Assembly: GCA_023525915.1 (NCBI GenBank) | Contig: CP026657.1 | Coordinates: forward strand, 3,682,001 to 3,746,000 | Length of the DNA: 64,000 bases | Direction of reading: 5' to 3' | Source: Acetispira formosa (nom. nud.) | GTDB taxonomy: Bacteria; Desulfobacterota; Desulfarculia; Adiutricales; Adiutricaceae | Shown: positions 18,534 through 27,238 of the stretch, piece after piece | Layout of the letters: the number at the start of each line of letters is the position of its first letter | Position numbering within the stretch: position 1 is the stretch's first letter | The notes under the pieces: model-generated | Databases searched by the model: none | What the model was told of the DNA's origin: nothing | What the model saw: the letters and a program-made list of their open reading frames with translations, nothing else | Made by a program: the position numbers and the translations under genes

Positions 18534-19366
18534 GACCGGCTCTCCGCCTCATCCATTATCACCAGCCCGGTCATGCCCGGCAACAGGCCGTCAGCCCTCC
18601 CGGTGATATGGCCGTAAACCCGGATGGACTGGGTGAGCGGATCGACCTTGCCGCCTAATCGGTCTATTTCAGCCGAATAGGTCTGGCCGGTTTCATCCAC
18701 CTGAACACTGAACACCGCCCCCGGCCGCAAAACAGCAATCCAGGCCGAGGGCATCATGAATTCCACTTCCATCGGCCCTTCCTGGGATATCTCCAGAAGT
18801 GGCATGCCTTCGGCCACATGCTGAAAAGGCTTCACTTCAAGCTGGCTGATCCGGCCGTTCCAGGGGGCTTGAATCCGGCAGAGCGTCACCATCTCTTCAG
18901 CCATCTTCATTTCCGCTTCAGCCGAATCAAACTGGGCCTGGGCCATTTGAACGTCAAGCGCGCCGCGTGAACCCAGCGAATGCAGTTTTTTGACCACTTT
19001 CAACTGGGTAGCGGCCTGGTCTCGCGCACCCTTGGCCGCGTCGCGCCGCAAAAGATGAAGCCGGTCGTCAACCTGAGCCAGAAGGTCCCCCTCTCTGACC
19101 TCATCGCCATCACGTACCGGCACTTCCGTCAAGCGCCCGCCCACCGGCGCGGAGAGCATGACCATCACCGGTGCTCGCAGCTCAACCCGGAGGCCGCCGT
19201 CCAGCCAGTGGAGGCCGTCATCGGAGAGATCATAGAGCGAGGCCTGAACGGCGGCGGTAGCCTTGGGCATGGAACTGCCGCCAGTCTCCGCCGCCGCCGG
19301 GGCGGCATGCCACAACATAAGGGCCGTCAGGGCCAGGATTCCAGAAAATTTACTTGGCACGTACAT
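18530..19366 (-). CDS. Periplasmic adaptor (HlyD/RND membrane-fusion type)
   Basis: About 278 residues with a cleavable signal peptide (MYVPSKFSGILALTALMLWHAAPAAAE). The start at 19366 is chosen because it gives a clean signal sequence and a short overlap with the upstream stop; a start at 19399 is also open. The mature part has a lipoyl half-motif (APVGGRLTEVPVRDGDEVREGDLLAQVDDR), a short helical hairpin, and the second half (IQAPWNGRISQLEVKPFQHVAEGMPLLEI), then a short barrel. It overlaps the TolC-like gene by 17 bp and the next adaptor gene by 4 bp, so the three are clearly co-translated. It is the second of three adaptor-type proteins in this cluster. Confidence 0.85.
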   Translation of the reverse strand: MYVPSKFSGILALTALMLWHAAPAAAETGGSSMPKATAAVQASLYDLSDDGLHWLDGGLRVELRAPVMVMLSAPVGGRLTEVPVRDGDEVREGDLLAQVDDRLHLLRRDAAKGARDQAATQLKVVKKLHSLGSRGALDVQMAQAQFDSAEAEMKMAEEMVTLCRIQAPWNGRISQLEVKPFQHVAEGMPLLEISQEGPMEVEFMMPSAWIAVLRPGAVFSVQVDETGQTYSAEIDRLGGKVDPLTQSIRVYGHITGRADGLLPGMTGLVIMDEAESRS

Positions 19367-21059
19367 TTCGCTCAACGGCCGCCCGGCGATCATTAACATT
19401 CAGGCCGTCCTTAAAAACGACCGGCGGCTCCACATCATCAACCGGCTCTTCAACGGCCAGCTGGGGCAGTGAGCCGGAGGCCATCATAACCAGACCGGAT
19501 TCAACAGCCCGGGCGATTTCATCAATGGTCGCGTCCGCCGGCAATTCGTCGGCCATGCCCACGCCAACTGAAAAATAGAGATTACCGAGCGCGGTGTAGG
19601 CTCCGACCCGGCTCATGTCATACGACAGGGCGCTGTTGATGGTTTGGGCTTTCTGCTGAACCAGGGTCAGACGGCCGTCGGCTTCCAGAGCCACTTCCTG
19701 CTGCACCTGACGAAGCAGACGCTCTTCCAGCAATTTCAACTCCCCGGCCGTCTCCCATTCACTGATGGACAGGTTGTACTGATGAAGGCTGAGGTTGATC
19801 TGCACCAGGGTGGCCATGCTCAGGGCCAGACGGCGCATCTGAGTCAGCTCCTGACGATTTTCAGCCGCTTTTTTACCTTTGGGGCCGGTGCCGGCTATCT
19901 TCAGAAGGCTGGCCGAAACCTGAACGCCAACTTCCGACCAGTGATCGTAAACCAGATAGGGGTTGTTATCGAGGTTGAAGGAGGCCAGTAAACGCACGGC
20001 CGGGAACATTTTCAAAATTTCCTGCTTAATGGACGCAATGTCGACGCGCTCCTGATAGCGCTCTTCACGCAATTCCGGGCGGCGGGCCAGGCCCATCAAT
20101 TCCAGATCCTCAATGCTGTGCCGCATCTCCGGCAGGGGGAAAGGTTTGCTGGTGAGGGTAAATTTATCCCTGAGGGGAAAATTGCACAGCGCGGCCAACT
20201 GCACCTGAGCCTGTTTCATGTCGCTTTCAATGCGCTTGAGCTGGGCGATTATGTTCATCAGTCGGCGCTGGTTTTCCAGCACATTCTGAAGGGGTTCGGC
20301 CTTTTCCCGCTCAATGCGCTTATACATGGCCAGGGCCTGTTCGGCCTCCCGGATGAGGGGAGTCAGTCGGCCCATATATTTCTGGGAAGTGTAGGCCCGG
20401 TAATAGGCGGCCACTACATCCTTGACGATGGTGTTAATGACCCGGCGGCGGCGTTCCATGGTTATCAGAACGCGGTCGGCCTGCTGCTTGGCCTGATAAT
20501 AGCTCAGGCCGCAATCAAGGATGGACCAGGAAAATTCAAGATTGCCCCATTGCCGCCCCGGTTCGCTGGAATACGAGGGTTCCAAACTTTCCCTTCTGGT
20601 GCGGAATGACATTGAGGTGGAAGCGCTGATGTTCGAACGGTCATAAAAATAGCCGTTGGCGCTGAGATCCGGCAGCATGGAGACAGCGGCCAGCACTCTT
20701 TCGCTTTCGGCCAGAATGTTCTCACTCAAGGCCAGGCGATGATCGAGGTTGAAAGCAATGGCCCGGATAATCGCTTCTTCCAGGCTGAGTTTGCCGTCCG
20801 CCGAAAGCCCGGGGACTCCCTCCATCAGGGCTTGTTGATCGACTTTGGCCAGGGTCAGGAGCTGGCCTTCGGTATAGGGCTGAGGCTTCACGCTGCAGGC
20901 GGAGAGCCCCAGAACAGTAACGAGGAAAAGAGACAGAAAACATAAAGAGCGGATTTTCGTCCAGCCCGCCCCCCGCTCAGCCTGAACGGCCGCCAGAGTC
21001 TGTGCTTCAGTTTTCCGCAAAATAAACAATTTTCCAGAGGTGGTGAAGTGCGCCATCAT
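19350..21059 (-). CDS. TolC-family outer-membrane channel lipoprotein
   Basis: Outer-membrane efflux protein of about 569 residues and first gene of the adaptor/M50 cluster. The ATG at 21059 lies 11 nt after GGGAG; TTG codons just upstream are alternatives. A long N-terminal region precedes a lipobox-like LGLSAC at about residue 56, so the mature N-terminus may be lipidated. The body has the duplicated OEP pattern: LSLEEAIIRAIAFNLDHRLALSENILAESERV, long amphipathic helices, and a repeat after RRPELREERYQERVDIASIKQEILKMFPAVRLLASF. A C-terminal extension of about 70 residues (ADATIDEIARAVESG...VEEPVDDVEPPVV) goes beyond the usual channel. It probably supplies the exit duct for the two downstream adaptors. 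Confidence 0.88.
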   Translation of the reverse strand: MMAHFTTSGKLFILRKTEAQTLAAVQAERGAGWTKIRSLCFLSLFLVTVLGLSACSVKPQPYTEGQLLTLAKVDQQALMEGVPGLSADGKLSLEEAIIRAIAFNLDHRLALSENILAESERVLAAVSMLPDLSANGYFYDRSNISASTSMSFRTRRESLEPSYSSEPGRQWGNLEFSWSILDCGLSYYQAKQQADRVLITMERRRRVINTIVKDVVAAYYRAYTSQKYMGRLTPLIREAEQALAMYKRIEREKAEPLQNVLENQRRLMNIIAQLKRIESDMKQAQVQLAALCNFPLRDKFTLTSKPFPLPEMRHSIEDLELMGLARRPELREERYQERVDIASIKQEILKMFPAVRLLASFNLDNNPYLVYDHWSEVGVQVSASLLKIAGTGPKGKKAAENRQELTQMRRLALSMATLVQINLSLHQYNLSISEWETAGELKLLEERLLRQVQQEVALEADGRLTLVQQKAQTINSALSYDMSRVGAYTALGNLYFSVGVGMADELPADATIDEIARAVESGLVMMASGSLPQLAVEEPVDDVEPPVVFKDGLNVNDRRAAVERNVRAK

Positions 21060-21068
21060 CAAAACCAA

Positions 21069-22393
21069 TTCTCCCGGTCAAAATTAAGTGTCTATGCCCG
21101 GCCCAGAGGGCTGAACAATGTTATGAGTCTATATTACGAAGACCCAAGCCTGTTTCAGGCCCGGCCGTCATTTAATAATTTGTGTGGCATTTTGTATTTA
21201 TATAAAAAGGCACGTCCAATTGCATCGATGTCTCTTTCTTGTCTCTTTTTACTTAATCAAAAAATCCGATCCTCTTTCTTTAGAAAGAGCCAATCCAAAC
21301 AAAATAAAATAACGCCGAAGAGCGGACAGACCATCCGGGCTGTGTTATCGGATACTGCTTCCGTTTATAATACATTGTGTAATGTATCATAAGTACATCA
21401 TAAATACAATCAGGAAAACATCGGATTATTTAATTATGAAGGTTGGCGAACACAGCTATGATGGTGTGATTAGTGAGAAAAAAACCATTGCCGGGCATTA
21501 TTTTCAGCATCAAATAAGTAAGTAAAGATGTTTGGGTATATTCAAGAGTCTTTATAAAAGCAATGTGATCTGACTTTAACAAACATTAGTGTAAAAAGTG
21601 AGTATATATAACTAAGCATATAATACGACACCTGCCGTGTTGCCGCCGCAAAGCAGTGATCTTGCGCGGCCGGCGTTGAATATATATAATATTTTATTTA
21701 CGGTCAGAAATATAATAAATAATGTGAGCCCTTCTTATTGTAAAGAGGCCTGAAGATTTCAGCCGCAGCGGTTCATTCAGAGATTTTATCAATTGAAAAC
21801 AATAGTATAACTATAATAGGACTTGGCTTAATAAAAACAATGTCGCAATTATACCAGCCCACTGTTTTCCGTATTAAGAATAAAGAGTATTCGGTTGATT
21901 GCGGCAGAGCCTTGTCACACAAGCCTTTAACGCGGTCCTCCGCTTTCCGGTGACGCAGATATATCGCTAATTAAATTAACATATAACTTTTACATCAGAA
22001 TCCGATAATGATGATTGACATTTCCGGGATGATCACTTATATTAATTTTATAGTCAAACGCAGGCAAAGCATAGAATAATTTAATAATAAGCGAATTCTT
22101 ATTATCTACGAAACCCTATATTGCAATCCTGGCCTGATTTGAATCGAGCACTTCGTGCCAAGGCCGATCTAATCAAAGCAAGTTTTATTCTGTAAATTGC
22201 TGCAGATAGTAGTGGTATTTTTGGCGGGATAATTTCCGCTGTCGGCTCTGCTTGCCTATGCTCTCCAAGAGCATGGCGAAAAGGCTTAAGAGATGAACTT
22301 TTGACTGGAAGGGCGCCGCAGCGGCCATTTTTTTGGCTCCGCGGAAAACCGGTAAGAAGGGACTTGAGTCAGTTTTTTAAACAAGGTGTTTAT
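21069..22393. other. 1.3-kb AT-rich intergenic region without recognisable genes
   Basis: No convincing gene is seen on either strand. Frames are short, AT-rich and lack family features. The region holds a consensus-like promoter (22015-22043) and a small hairpin, ATGCTCTCCAAGAGCAT (22258-22274), ahead of the ArsR-like gene. The upstream part may contain the promoter of the minus-strand TolC operon. Confidence 0.6.
22015..22043 (+). promoter_or_regulatory. Strong consensus sigma-70 promoter with long leader
   Basis: TTGACA (22015-22020, perfect) and TATATT (22038-22043, 5 of 6) are spaced by exactly 17 bp. The next plus-strand gene starts at 22394, so the transcript would have a leader of about 340 nt, which contains a small hairpin near 22258. 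A separate small RNA is an alternative reading. Confidence 0.5.
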
Positions 22394-22732
22394 ATGAGAA
22401 CAGAATTTTCAAACGAAGTGATTGATCAGTGGAAAATTATAGGTCCGGTCATGACAGCTTTGGGTTCCATAACCCGCCAGCGGATAATTATGCTGTTTGA
22501 ACCCGGCGAACAGTTGAACATAAAGAAAATTGCTGATCAGTTCAACTTGTCCAGAACCGCGGTGGTGCATCATATCGGAGTCTTGCAGGATGCGGGCATC
22601 CTTAAGGGTGAAAGAGTTGGCAAAGAAGTTGTCATGTATGTCGACTGGGAGTTGATTTCCATAACCATGGATAAGATTAAGAGCTATATCGCAACTTTCG
22701 GCAACGCCGCCAAATCACTCGGACACTCCTGA
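22394..22732 (+). CDS. ArsR-like winged-helix transcriptional regulator
   Basis: About 112 residues. The start at 22394 is preceded by AAGGTG at 6 nt, better than the longer open frame upstream. The core ALGSITRQRIIMLFEPGEQLNIKKIADQFNLSRTAVVHHIGVLQDAGILKGERVGKEVVMYVD is a textbook ArsR-type wHTH: recognition helix at LSRTAVVHHIGVLQDAG, then the beta-wing. No cysteine pair suits a metal sensor, so metal sensing is unlikely. It stands alone, followed by a terminator. Targets are unknown; autoregulation through the long leader is possible. Confidence 0.85.
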   Translation: MRTEFSNEVIDQWKIIGPVMTALGSITRQRIIMLFEPGEQLNIKKIADQFNLSRTAVVHHIGVLQDAGILKGERVGKEVVMYVDWELISITMDKIKSYIATFGNAAKSLGHS

Positions 22733-22780
22733 TTTCCAGGCCGCCTTGCATTAACTTCCGTCTTTACCTGGATACTTAAG

Positions 22781-22818
22781 AGGCCGTTCCTTTGGAAGGA
22801 ATCGGCCTTTGGCTTTTT
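22781..22818 (+). terminator. Hairpin terminator between convergent genes
   Basis: AGGCCG-TTCC pairs with GGAA-CGGCCT with one bulged T and loop TTTGG (22791-22796 region), followed by TTTGGCTTTTTAG. It lies between the ArsR-like gene and the convergent CNNM gene. Confidence 0.6.
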
Positions 22819-22832
22819 AGGAAATCGATTAC

Positions 22833-24161
22833 CTATTCCTTCCCATCTTCCCCGTCATCCTCGCCTATCTCAACTTTAGGTGACACCAGAATCTTGCTGA
22901 TGGTGTGGTTGTCTATATTCAAGATGGTGAAAACGGCTCCGTAAAGCTCCACCGAGTCCCCCTCCTGAGGCACTTCGCCGAATTTTTCCACCAACAGGGC
23001 CGCCAGCGTCCGGTAATGCTCTTCAGCGTCAGGGCCGAGATCCAGCTCCAGCCATGATTTCAGTTCATCGGGCGAAACCGTGCTGTCCACCAGAAAAGAG
23101 CCGTTGGCCTGGGCGCTTACCTTGGGTTCCTCATGGTCAAACTCATCCTGAATGTTGCCCACAATAGCCTCAATGACATCCTCCATGGTTATCAATCCCT
23201 GCCAACTGCCGTATTCATCCCAAACCAGCCCGAACTGCTGATTTTCGTGCCGCATTCTTTCCAGCACATCGTCTATGGCCAGGTGGTCGTAAATATAGAG
23301 GGCCGGGCGGACGAAGTTGCCCAAGGTCTTGTCCAGAGGTTCGTTAAGAAGATCTTTGGCGTGAAAAAAGCCCACGATATTGTCCTTGTCCTGCTCCTTG
23401 TAGAGGGGGAAGCGGGTATGGCCTTTTTCCCGGACTATATTAATGGCCTCTTCCACTGTGTTTTCTGTGCTCATGGAATAGACCCTGGTGCGGTGGACCA
23501 TGATATCGCGAGCGTAGCGGCGGTCCAGATTGAAGATATTATTGACAAAACGTTCCTCATCCTCATCCAGTTGCCCACCGGCCTTGGACTCCGCGATCAA
23601 AATTTTCAGTTCGTCGGTCGAGTGGGCTTCGCTGGAATGCAAATCAGCCGCGCCGACCAGCCTGATGGTCAAGTTGGCAGCCGCGTTAAGTATTTTCACG
23701 CCGGGCAGGAACAAGAAGTAGAAAAACCGCATCGGAAGGGCCAGAAGCAGCACGGTGGCTTCAGAGGCGCGTATGGAAATGGTTTTCGGGGCCAGCTCGC
23801 CAAAAACCACATGGGCGAAGGTGATGATGCTGAAACCGGCCACGAAGGAAAAAGTGTGGATCAGATTGGCATTGGTTATGCCCAGGGCTTCGAAGATGGG
23901 CCTCAGCAGTGAGGCCACGGCCGGTTCACCCAGCCAGCCCAGCCCCAGGCTGGAGAGTGTTATGCCCAACTGGCAGACGGAGAGGTAGGCGTCGAGGTTT
24001 TCGCGGCCGAACAGGGCGGCTTTGGCCCTGGCATTGCCGTCTCTGGCCAGCACTTCCAGGCGGGTGACCCGGATTTTGACAAAGGCGAACTCCGCCGCCA
24101 CGAAAAGTCCATTCAAAAGAACCAGAAGAGCCGCACCGCCGAGCATTATCGCTGTATTCAT
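22833..24161 (-). CDS. CNNM/CorC family membrane protein (DUF21, CBS pair, CorC_HlyC)
   Basis: A 442-residue 'hemolysin family' protein with the standard order: an N-terminal DUF21 transmembrane domain (about 1-190, starting AIMLGGAALLVLLNGLFVAAEFAFVKIRVTRLE), a CBS pair (about 215-335, with RDIMVHRTRVYSMSTENTVEEAINIVREKGHTRFPLYKE), and a C-terminal CorC_HlyC FAD-fold-like domain (about 350-430). Related proteins act in Mg2+ or Na+ transport; older names suggest haemolysin, which is not supported. The transport role is inferred from family. The Shine-Dalgarno is weak, and the gene is not part of an obvious operon. Confidence 0.9.
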   Translation of the reverse strand: MNTAIMLGGAALLVLLNGLFVAAEFAFVKIRVTRLEVLARDGNARAKAALFGRENLDAYLSVCQLGITLSSLGLGWLGEPAVASLLRPIFEALGITNANLIHTFSFVAGFSIITFAHVVFGELAPKTISIRASEATVLLLALPMRFFYFLFLPGVKILNAAANLTIRLVGAADLHSSEAHSTDELKILIAESKAGGQLDEDEERFVNNIFNLDRRYARDIMVHRTRVYSMSTENTVEEAINIVREKGHTRFPLYKEQDKDNIVGFFHAKDLLNEPLDKTLGNFVRPALYIYDHLAIDDVLERMRHENQQFGLVWDEYGSWQGLITMEDVIEAIVGNIQDEFDHEEPKVSAQANGSFLVDSTVSPDELKSWLELDLGPDAEEHYRTLAALLVEKFGEVPQEGDSVELYGAVFTILNIDNHTISKILVSPKVEIGEDDGEDGKE

Positions 24162-24312
24162 ATATCTGGGTAGCCTTTTTCCATATTATTTATCGTGACA
24201 GCCCTCATGGGCCTCTAAGCGGTTCGCCGGGGTGTCAAACGATGCGCTTCCCCGCCGTAAACTTCTCTCCGGTCGAAACCACCGCACAGGAACCAGAGCT
24301 TCGCCCTGAACC

Positions 24313-24342
24313 TTACCATTCTTGTCTATTATATGGTATGAT
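24313..24342 (+). promoter_or_regulatory. Possible glgB promoter
   Basis: TTACCA (24313-24318) and TATGAT (24337-24342) with an 18-bp spacer lie about 80 bp upstream of the glgB start. The -35 box is only 4 of 6, so this is tentative. Confidence 0.3.
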
Positions 24343-24424
24343 ATGAAAAAGGCAATCCACTTTGCAATAAAAGTGGACCCCCTCCACAATATTAATGACG
24401 TTAATTTTCATAAAGGAGAACAAC

Positions 24425-26608
24425 ATGGATAAAACGGCCGAGCTTTTCATGAGCGGACAGATTCATGATCCCTTCACTGTTCTGGGAGCTCACGCACAGC
24501 GCCGGGGGGAGGATTCAGGTACTGTCTACAGGGCCTATATTCCCGGAGCCAAACAGGTGGCGGCCCTTCTGGCCGAAGGCGAGCTGGAGCTGGAAAAAGT
24601 CCATCCGGCCGGGCTGTTTGAATGCTTCAAGGCCGGGCCGCATGTTTTCAAACCCTATCGCCTCAAGGCCGATTTCGGCTCCGGCAATGTTTCCACCTTT
24701 TATGACGCCTACAGCTTCACTCCGGTGATGTCCGAATATGACCTGTTCCTCTGGAATCAGGGCAATCATTATAAAATATATGAAAAACTGGGGGCCCATC
24801 ATATGGTCCACCAGGACGTGAACGGCGTGACGTTCGCCGTCTGGGCTCCGGCGGCTAAAAAAATCAGCGTGGTCGGCGACGGCAATTTCTGGGACGGCCG
24901 CCGTCACCACATGCGTCCGCGCGGTTCTTCCGGCGTGTGGGAGCTTTTCGTGCCCCACGCCAAAATCGGCACCATGTATAAATTCGAGATCACCACCCAG
25001 GACGACACCATCCTCATGAAAAGCGACCCCATGGCTTTTCTGATGGAGCAGCGCCCCCGGACGGCCTCCATTGTCTACGACATGAACAATTATACCTGGA
25101 GCGACGACGAGTGGCTGCAAAAGCGGGCCAACACCAACTTCCTGGAACAGCCCATGAGCGTCTATGAGGTCCATCTTGGTTCCTGGCGCAAAAAAAACGG
25201 CTGGGAGTGGCTGACCTACCGCGACGCGGCCGATCAGCTTGTGCCCTACGTCAAGGACATGGGCTTCAACTGGGTTGAATTCATGCCCCTGGCCGAGCAC
25301 CCCTTCGACGCCTCCTGGGGCTATCAGGTCACCGGCTACTATGCGGCCACCTCCCGCTTCGGTGACCCGGACGACCTGCGCTACCTGATCGACAAATTCC
25401 ATCAGGCCGGCATAGGCGTGATGATCGATTGGGTTCCGGCCCACTTCCCCAAAGACGCCTACGCCCTGGAATATTTCGACGGCACCCACCTCTATGAGCA
25501 CGCCGATCCCCGCCAGGGCGAGCACCGCGACTGGGGCACCCTCATCTTTAACTACGGCCGCAATGAAGTTAAAAACTTCCTGGTCGCCAATGCCCTCTTC
25601 TGGGTTGAGCAATACCACATCGATGCCCTCCGCGTCGACGCCGTGGCCTCCATGCTCTATCTCGATTACTCCCGCAAGGAGGGCGAGTGGATTCCCAACA
25701 AGTTTGGCGGGCGGGAAAACCTGGAAGCTATTGAGTTCATCAAAACGCTCAATACCAAGCTCTATGAAATGTATCCCGGAGCCATGACCATCGCTGAAGA
25801 ATCCACCGCTTTCCCGGCCGTCTCCCGCCCGGTGCATCTTGGCGGCCTGGGTTTCATGTTCAAGTGGAACATGGGCTGGATGCACGACATGCTTGATTTT
25901 ATGGAAAAGGAGCCCATCCATCGCCGCTACCACATGGACCGTCTGACCTTCGCGCTCCTTTATGCTTTCCACGAAAATTTCACCCTGCCCCTTTCCCACG
26001 ATGAAGTCGTCTACGGCAAGCGCTCCCTATGGGACAAGATGCCGGGCGACTATTGGCAAAAGAGCGCCAACCTCCGTCTCCTTTTGGGCTATATGTTTGC
26101 CGAGCCCGGCAAGAAGCTCCTCTTTATGGGCGGGGAATTCGGCCAAATCTCAGAGTGGAATCACGCCACCCAGCTTTCCTGGGAGCTTCTTAACAACCCC
26201 GCCCACCGCGGCCTGGCCAACTTCACCCGTGACCTCAACAATATGTATACCAGCCAGCCTGCCATGTATGAGCTGGATTACAGCTTTGAAGGATTTGACT
26301 GGATAGACTTCCGCGACCAGGAGTCCACGGCGGTCAGTTTTATCCGCAAAGGTCACAACCCCGACGAGGAAATAGTCTTCACTTTCAACTTTACGCCCGT
26401 GCCCCGCCACAATTACCGCATAGGCGTCCCCCGCGAAGGGTTCTGGACAGAATTGCTCAACTCTGACTCCGCCTACTACGGCGGCTCAGACCTTGGCCTG
26501 GGCGGCGGTGTCGCCAGCGATCCTATCCCAACTCACGGCCGCCCCCACAGCGTCAACCTGACCCTCCCCCCCCTGGCCATGTTAGCCCTTAAGCGAAAAG
26601 TGGCGTAA
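24425..26608 (+). CDS. glgB: 1,4-alpha-glucan branching enzyme
   Basis: GH13 enzyme that introduces alpha-1,6 branches into glycogen. The start at 24425 follows AAGGAG at 6 nt and gives 727 residues, normal for bacterial GlgB. The N-terminal E-set/CBM48 part (FAVWAPAAKKISVVGDGNFWDGRRHHMR) is followed by the (beta/alpha)8 domain. The catalytic residues fall at Asp405 (DALRVDAVASM), Glu458 (TIAEES) and Asp526 (LSHDE), the same numbering as the E. coli enzyme. A C-terminal beta domain closes the protein. No glgA, glgC or glgP is nearby. The gene stands alone and is followed by GC-rich repeats. Confidence 0.95.
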   Translation: MDKTAELFMSGQIHDPFTVLGAHAQRRGEDSGTVYRAYIPGAKQVAALLAEGELELEKVHPAGLFECFKAGPHVFKPYRLKADFGSGNVSTFYDAYSFTPVMSEYDLFLWNQGNHYKIYEKLGAHHMVHQDVNGVTFAVWAPAAKKISVVGDGNFWDGRRHHMRPRGSSGVWELFVPHAKIGTMYKFEITTQDDTILMKSDPMAFLMEQRPRTASIVYDMNNYTWSDDEWLQKRANTNFLEQPMSVYEVHLGSWRKKNGWEWLTYRDAADQLVPYVKDMGFNWVEFMPLAEHPFDASWGYQVTGYYAATSRFGDPDDLRYLIDKFHQAGIGVMIDWVPAHFPKDAYALEYFDGTHLYEHADPRQGEHRDWGTLIFNYGRNEVKNFLVANALFWVEQYHIDALRVDAVASMLYLDYSRKEGEWIPNKFGGRENLEAIEFIKTLNTKLYEMYPGAMTIAEESTAFPAVSRPVHLGGLGFMFKWNMGWMHDMLDFMEKEPIHRRYHMDRLTFALLYAFHENFTLPLSHDEVVYGKRSLWDKMPGDYWQKSANLRLLLGYMFAEPGKKLLFMGGEFGQISEWNHATQLSWELLNNPAHRGLANFTRDLNNMYTSQPAMYELDYSFEGFDWIDFRDQESTAVSFIRKGHNPDEEIVFTFNFTPVPRHNYRIGVPREGFWTELLNSDSAYYGGSDLGLGGGVASDPIPTHGRPHSVNLTLPPLAMLALKRKVA

Positions 26609-26679
26609 GAGAAGAGGGGGGCTCTGCCCCTCCACCCCGCAAGGGGGTTTTCTGGGAAAGGCAGCCCCCTTGACCCCCA

Positions 26680-26717
26680 TCGATATCTCTCCGCCGAAGA
26701 CGTCGGAGAGATATCGA
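26680..26717. repeat. Perfect 14-bp-stem hairpin downstream of glgB
   Basis: TCGATATCTCTCCG and its exact reverse complement are separated by CCGAAGACGT, within a GC-rich block after glgB that also has GGGGGCTCTGCCCC. There is no T tract, so it is more a repeat than a standard terminator. Confidence 0.55.
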
Positions 26718-27023
26718 CGAAGTTCAGGCGGCTCCGGCCGCCCTTGTCGGCGTTGATGGCAAAATCCCCTCTCTCTAACGCCGCTATTTCATTTAAGGGC
26801 CAACAGGGCCAGGCTGGGGACAGCAATTCTAATTATGGCCGATGCCGCCGCATAAAGCCGGGGTCGAGCGTAGCGAGACGGAACGCCAGCGATTGGTTTT
26901 GACGGAAAAATAGCCGCTCGCGAAACAAAAACCACGCTTTTTGTGTAGCTACGAGCCGTAAGTTTAGAAAAAAGTCATAATTAGAATTGCCAGGCCGGGG
27001 ATAGTTGCACGAGCTGACAAAGC

Positions 27024-27164
27024 AGGGGGCGGAGGTTAAAAATTTTCTGTAGAGAACCATTGATTCAGCGCCACTTGTCTGAGCCCCAGCCTGCGAAGCG
27101 AGTTGTGGCGCTGAAATAAGGGTGAACGATGCCTTTCGTAAAAAATTTTTAACCTCCGCCCCCG
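27024..27164. repeat. 141-bp inverted repeat upstream of paaK
   Basis: GGGGGCGGAGGTTAAAAATTTT at the left is mirrored at the right. Nested inside is a second palindrome, CAGCGCCACTTGTCTGAGC ... GCGAAGCGAGTTGTGGCGCTG. The inner motif matches the CGCCGCTTGTCTGAGC...GCGAAGCGAGTTGCGGCG block present in both arms of the 16226-17060 inverted repeat, so the elements are related. The rest of the 26609-27238 gap is GC-rich repeat sequence without a gene. Confidence 0.7.
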
Positions 27165-27238
27165 GCCCACCGCCTCTGCCCTGCATTCAGCGAGTGATTT
27201 GACCGGCATGGTGCCGGTATCACCATATGAGGACAACG

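Noticed and set aside
21048..21392. 114-codon plus-strand open frame in the AT-rich gap
   Set aside because: It begins inside the TolC-like gene start, has no ribosome site and shows no domain features.
24515..25999. 494-codon open frame on the minus strand
   Set aside because: It is antisense to glgB, whose catalytic residues are all in place; the antisense product has no recognisable motifs.
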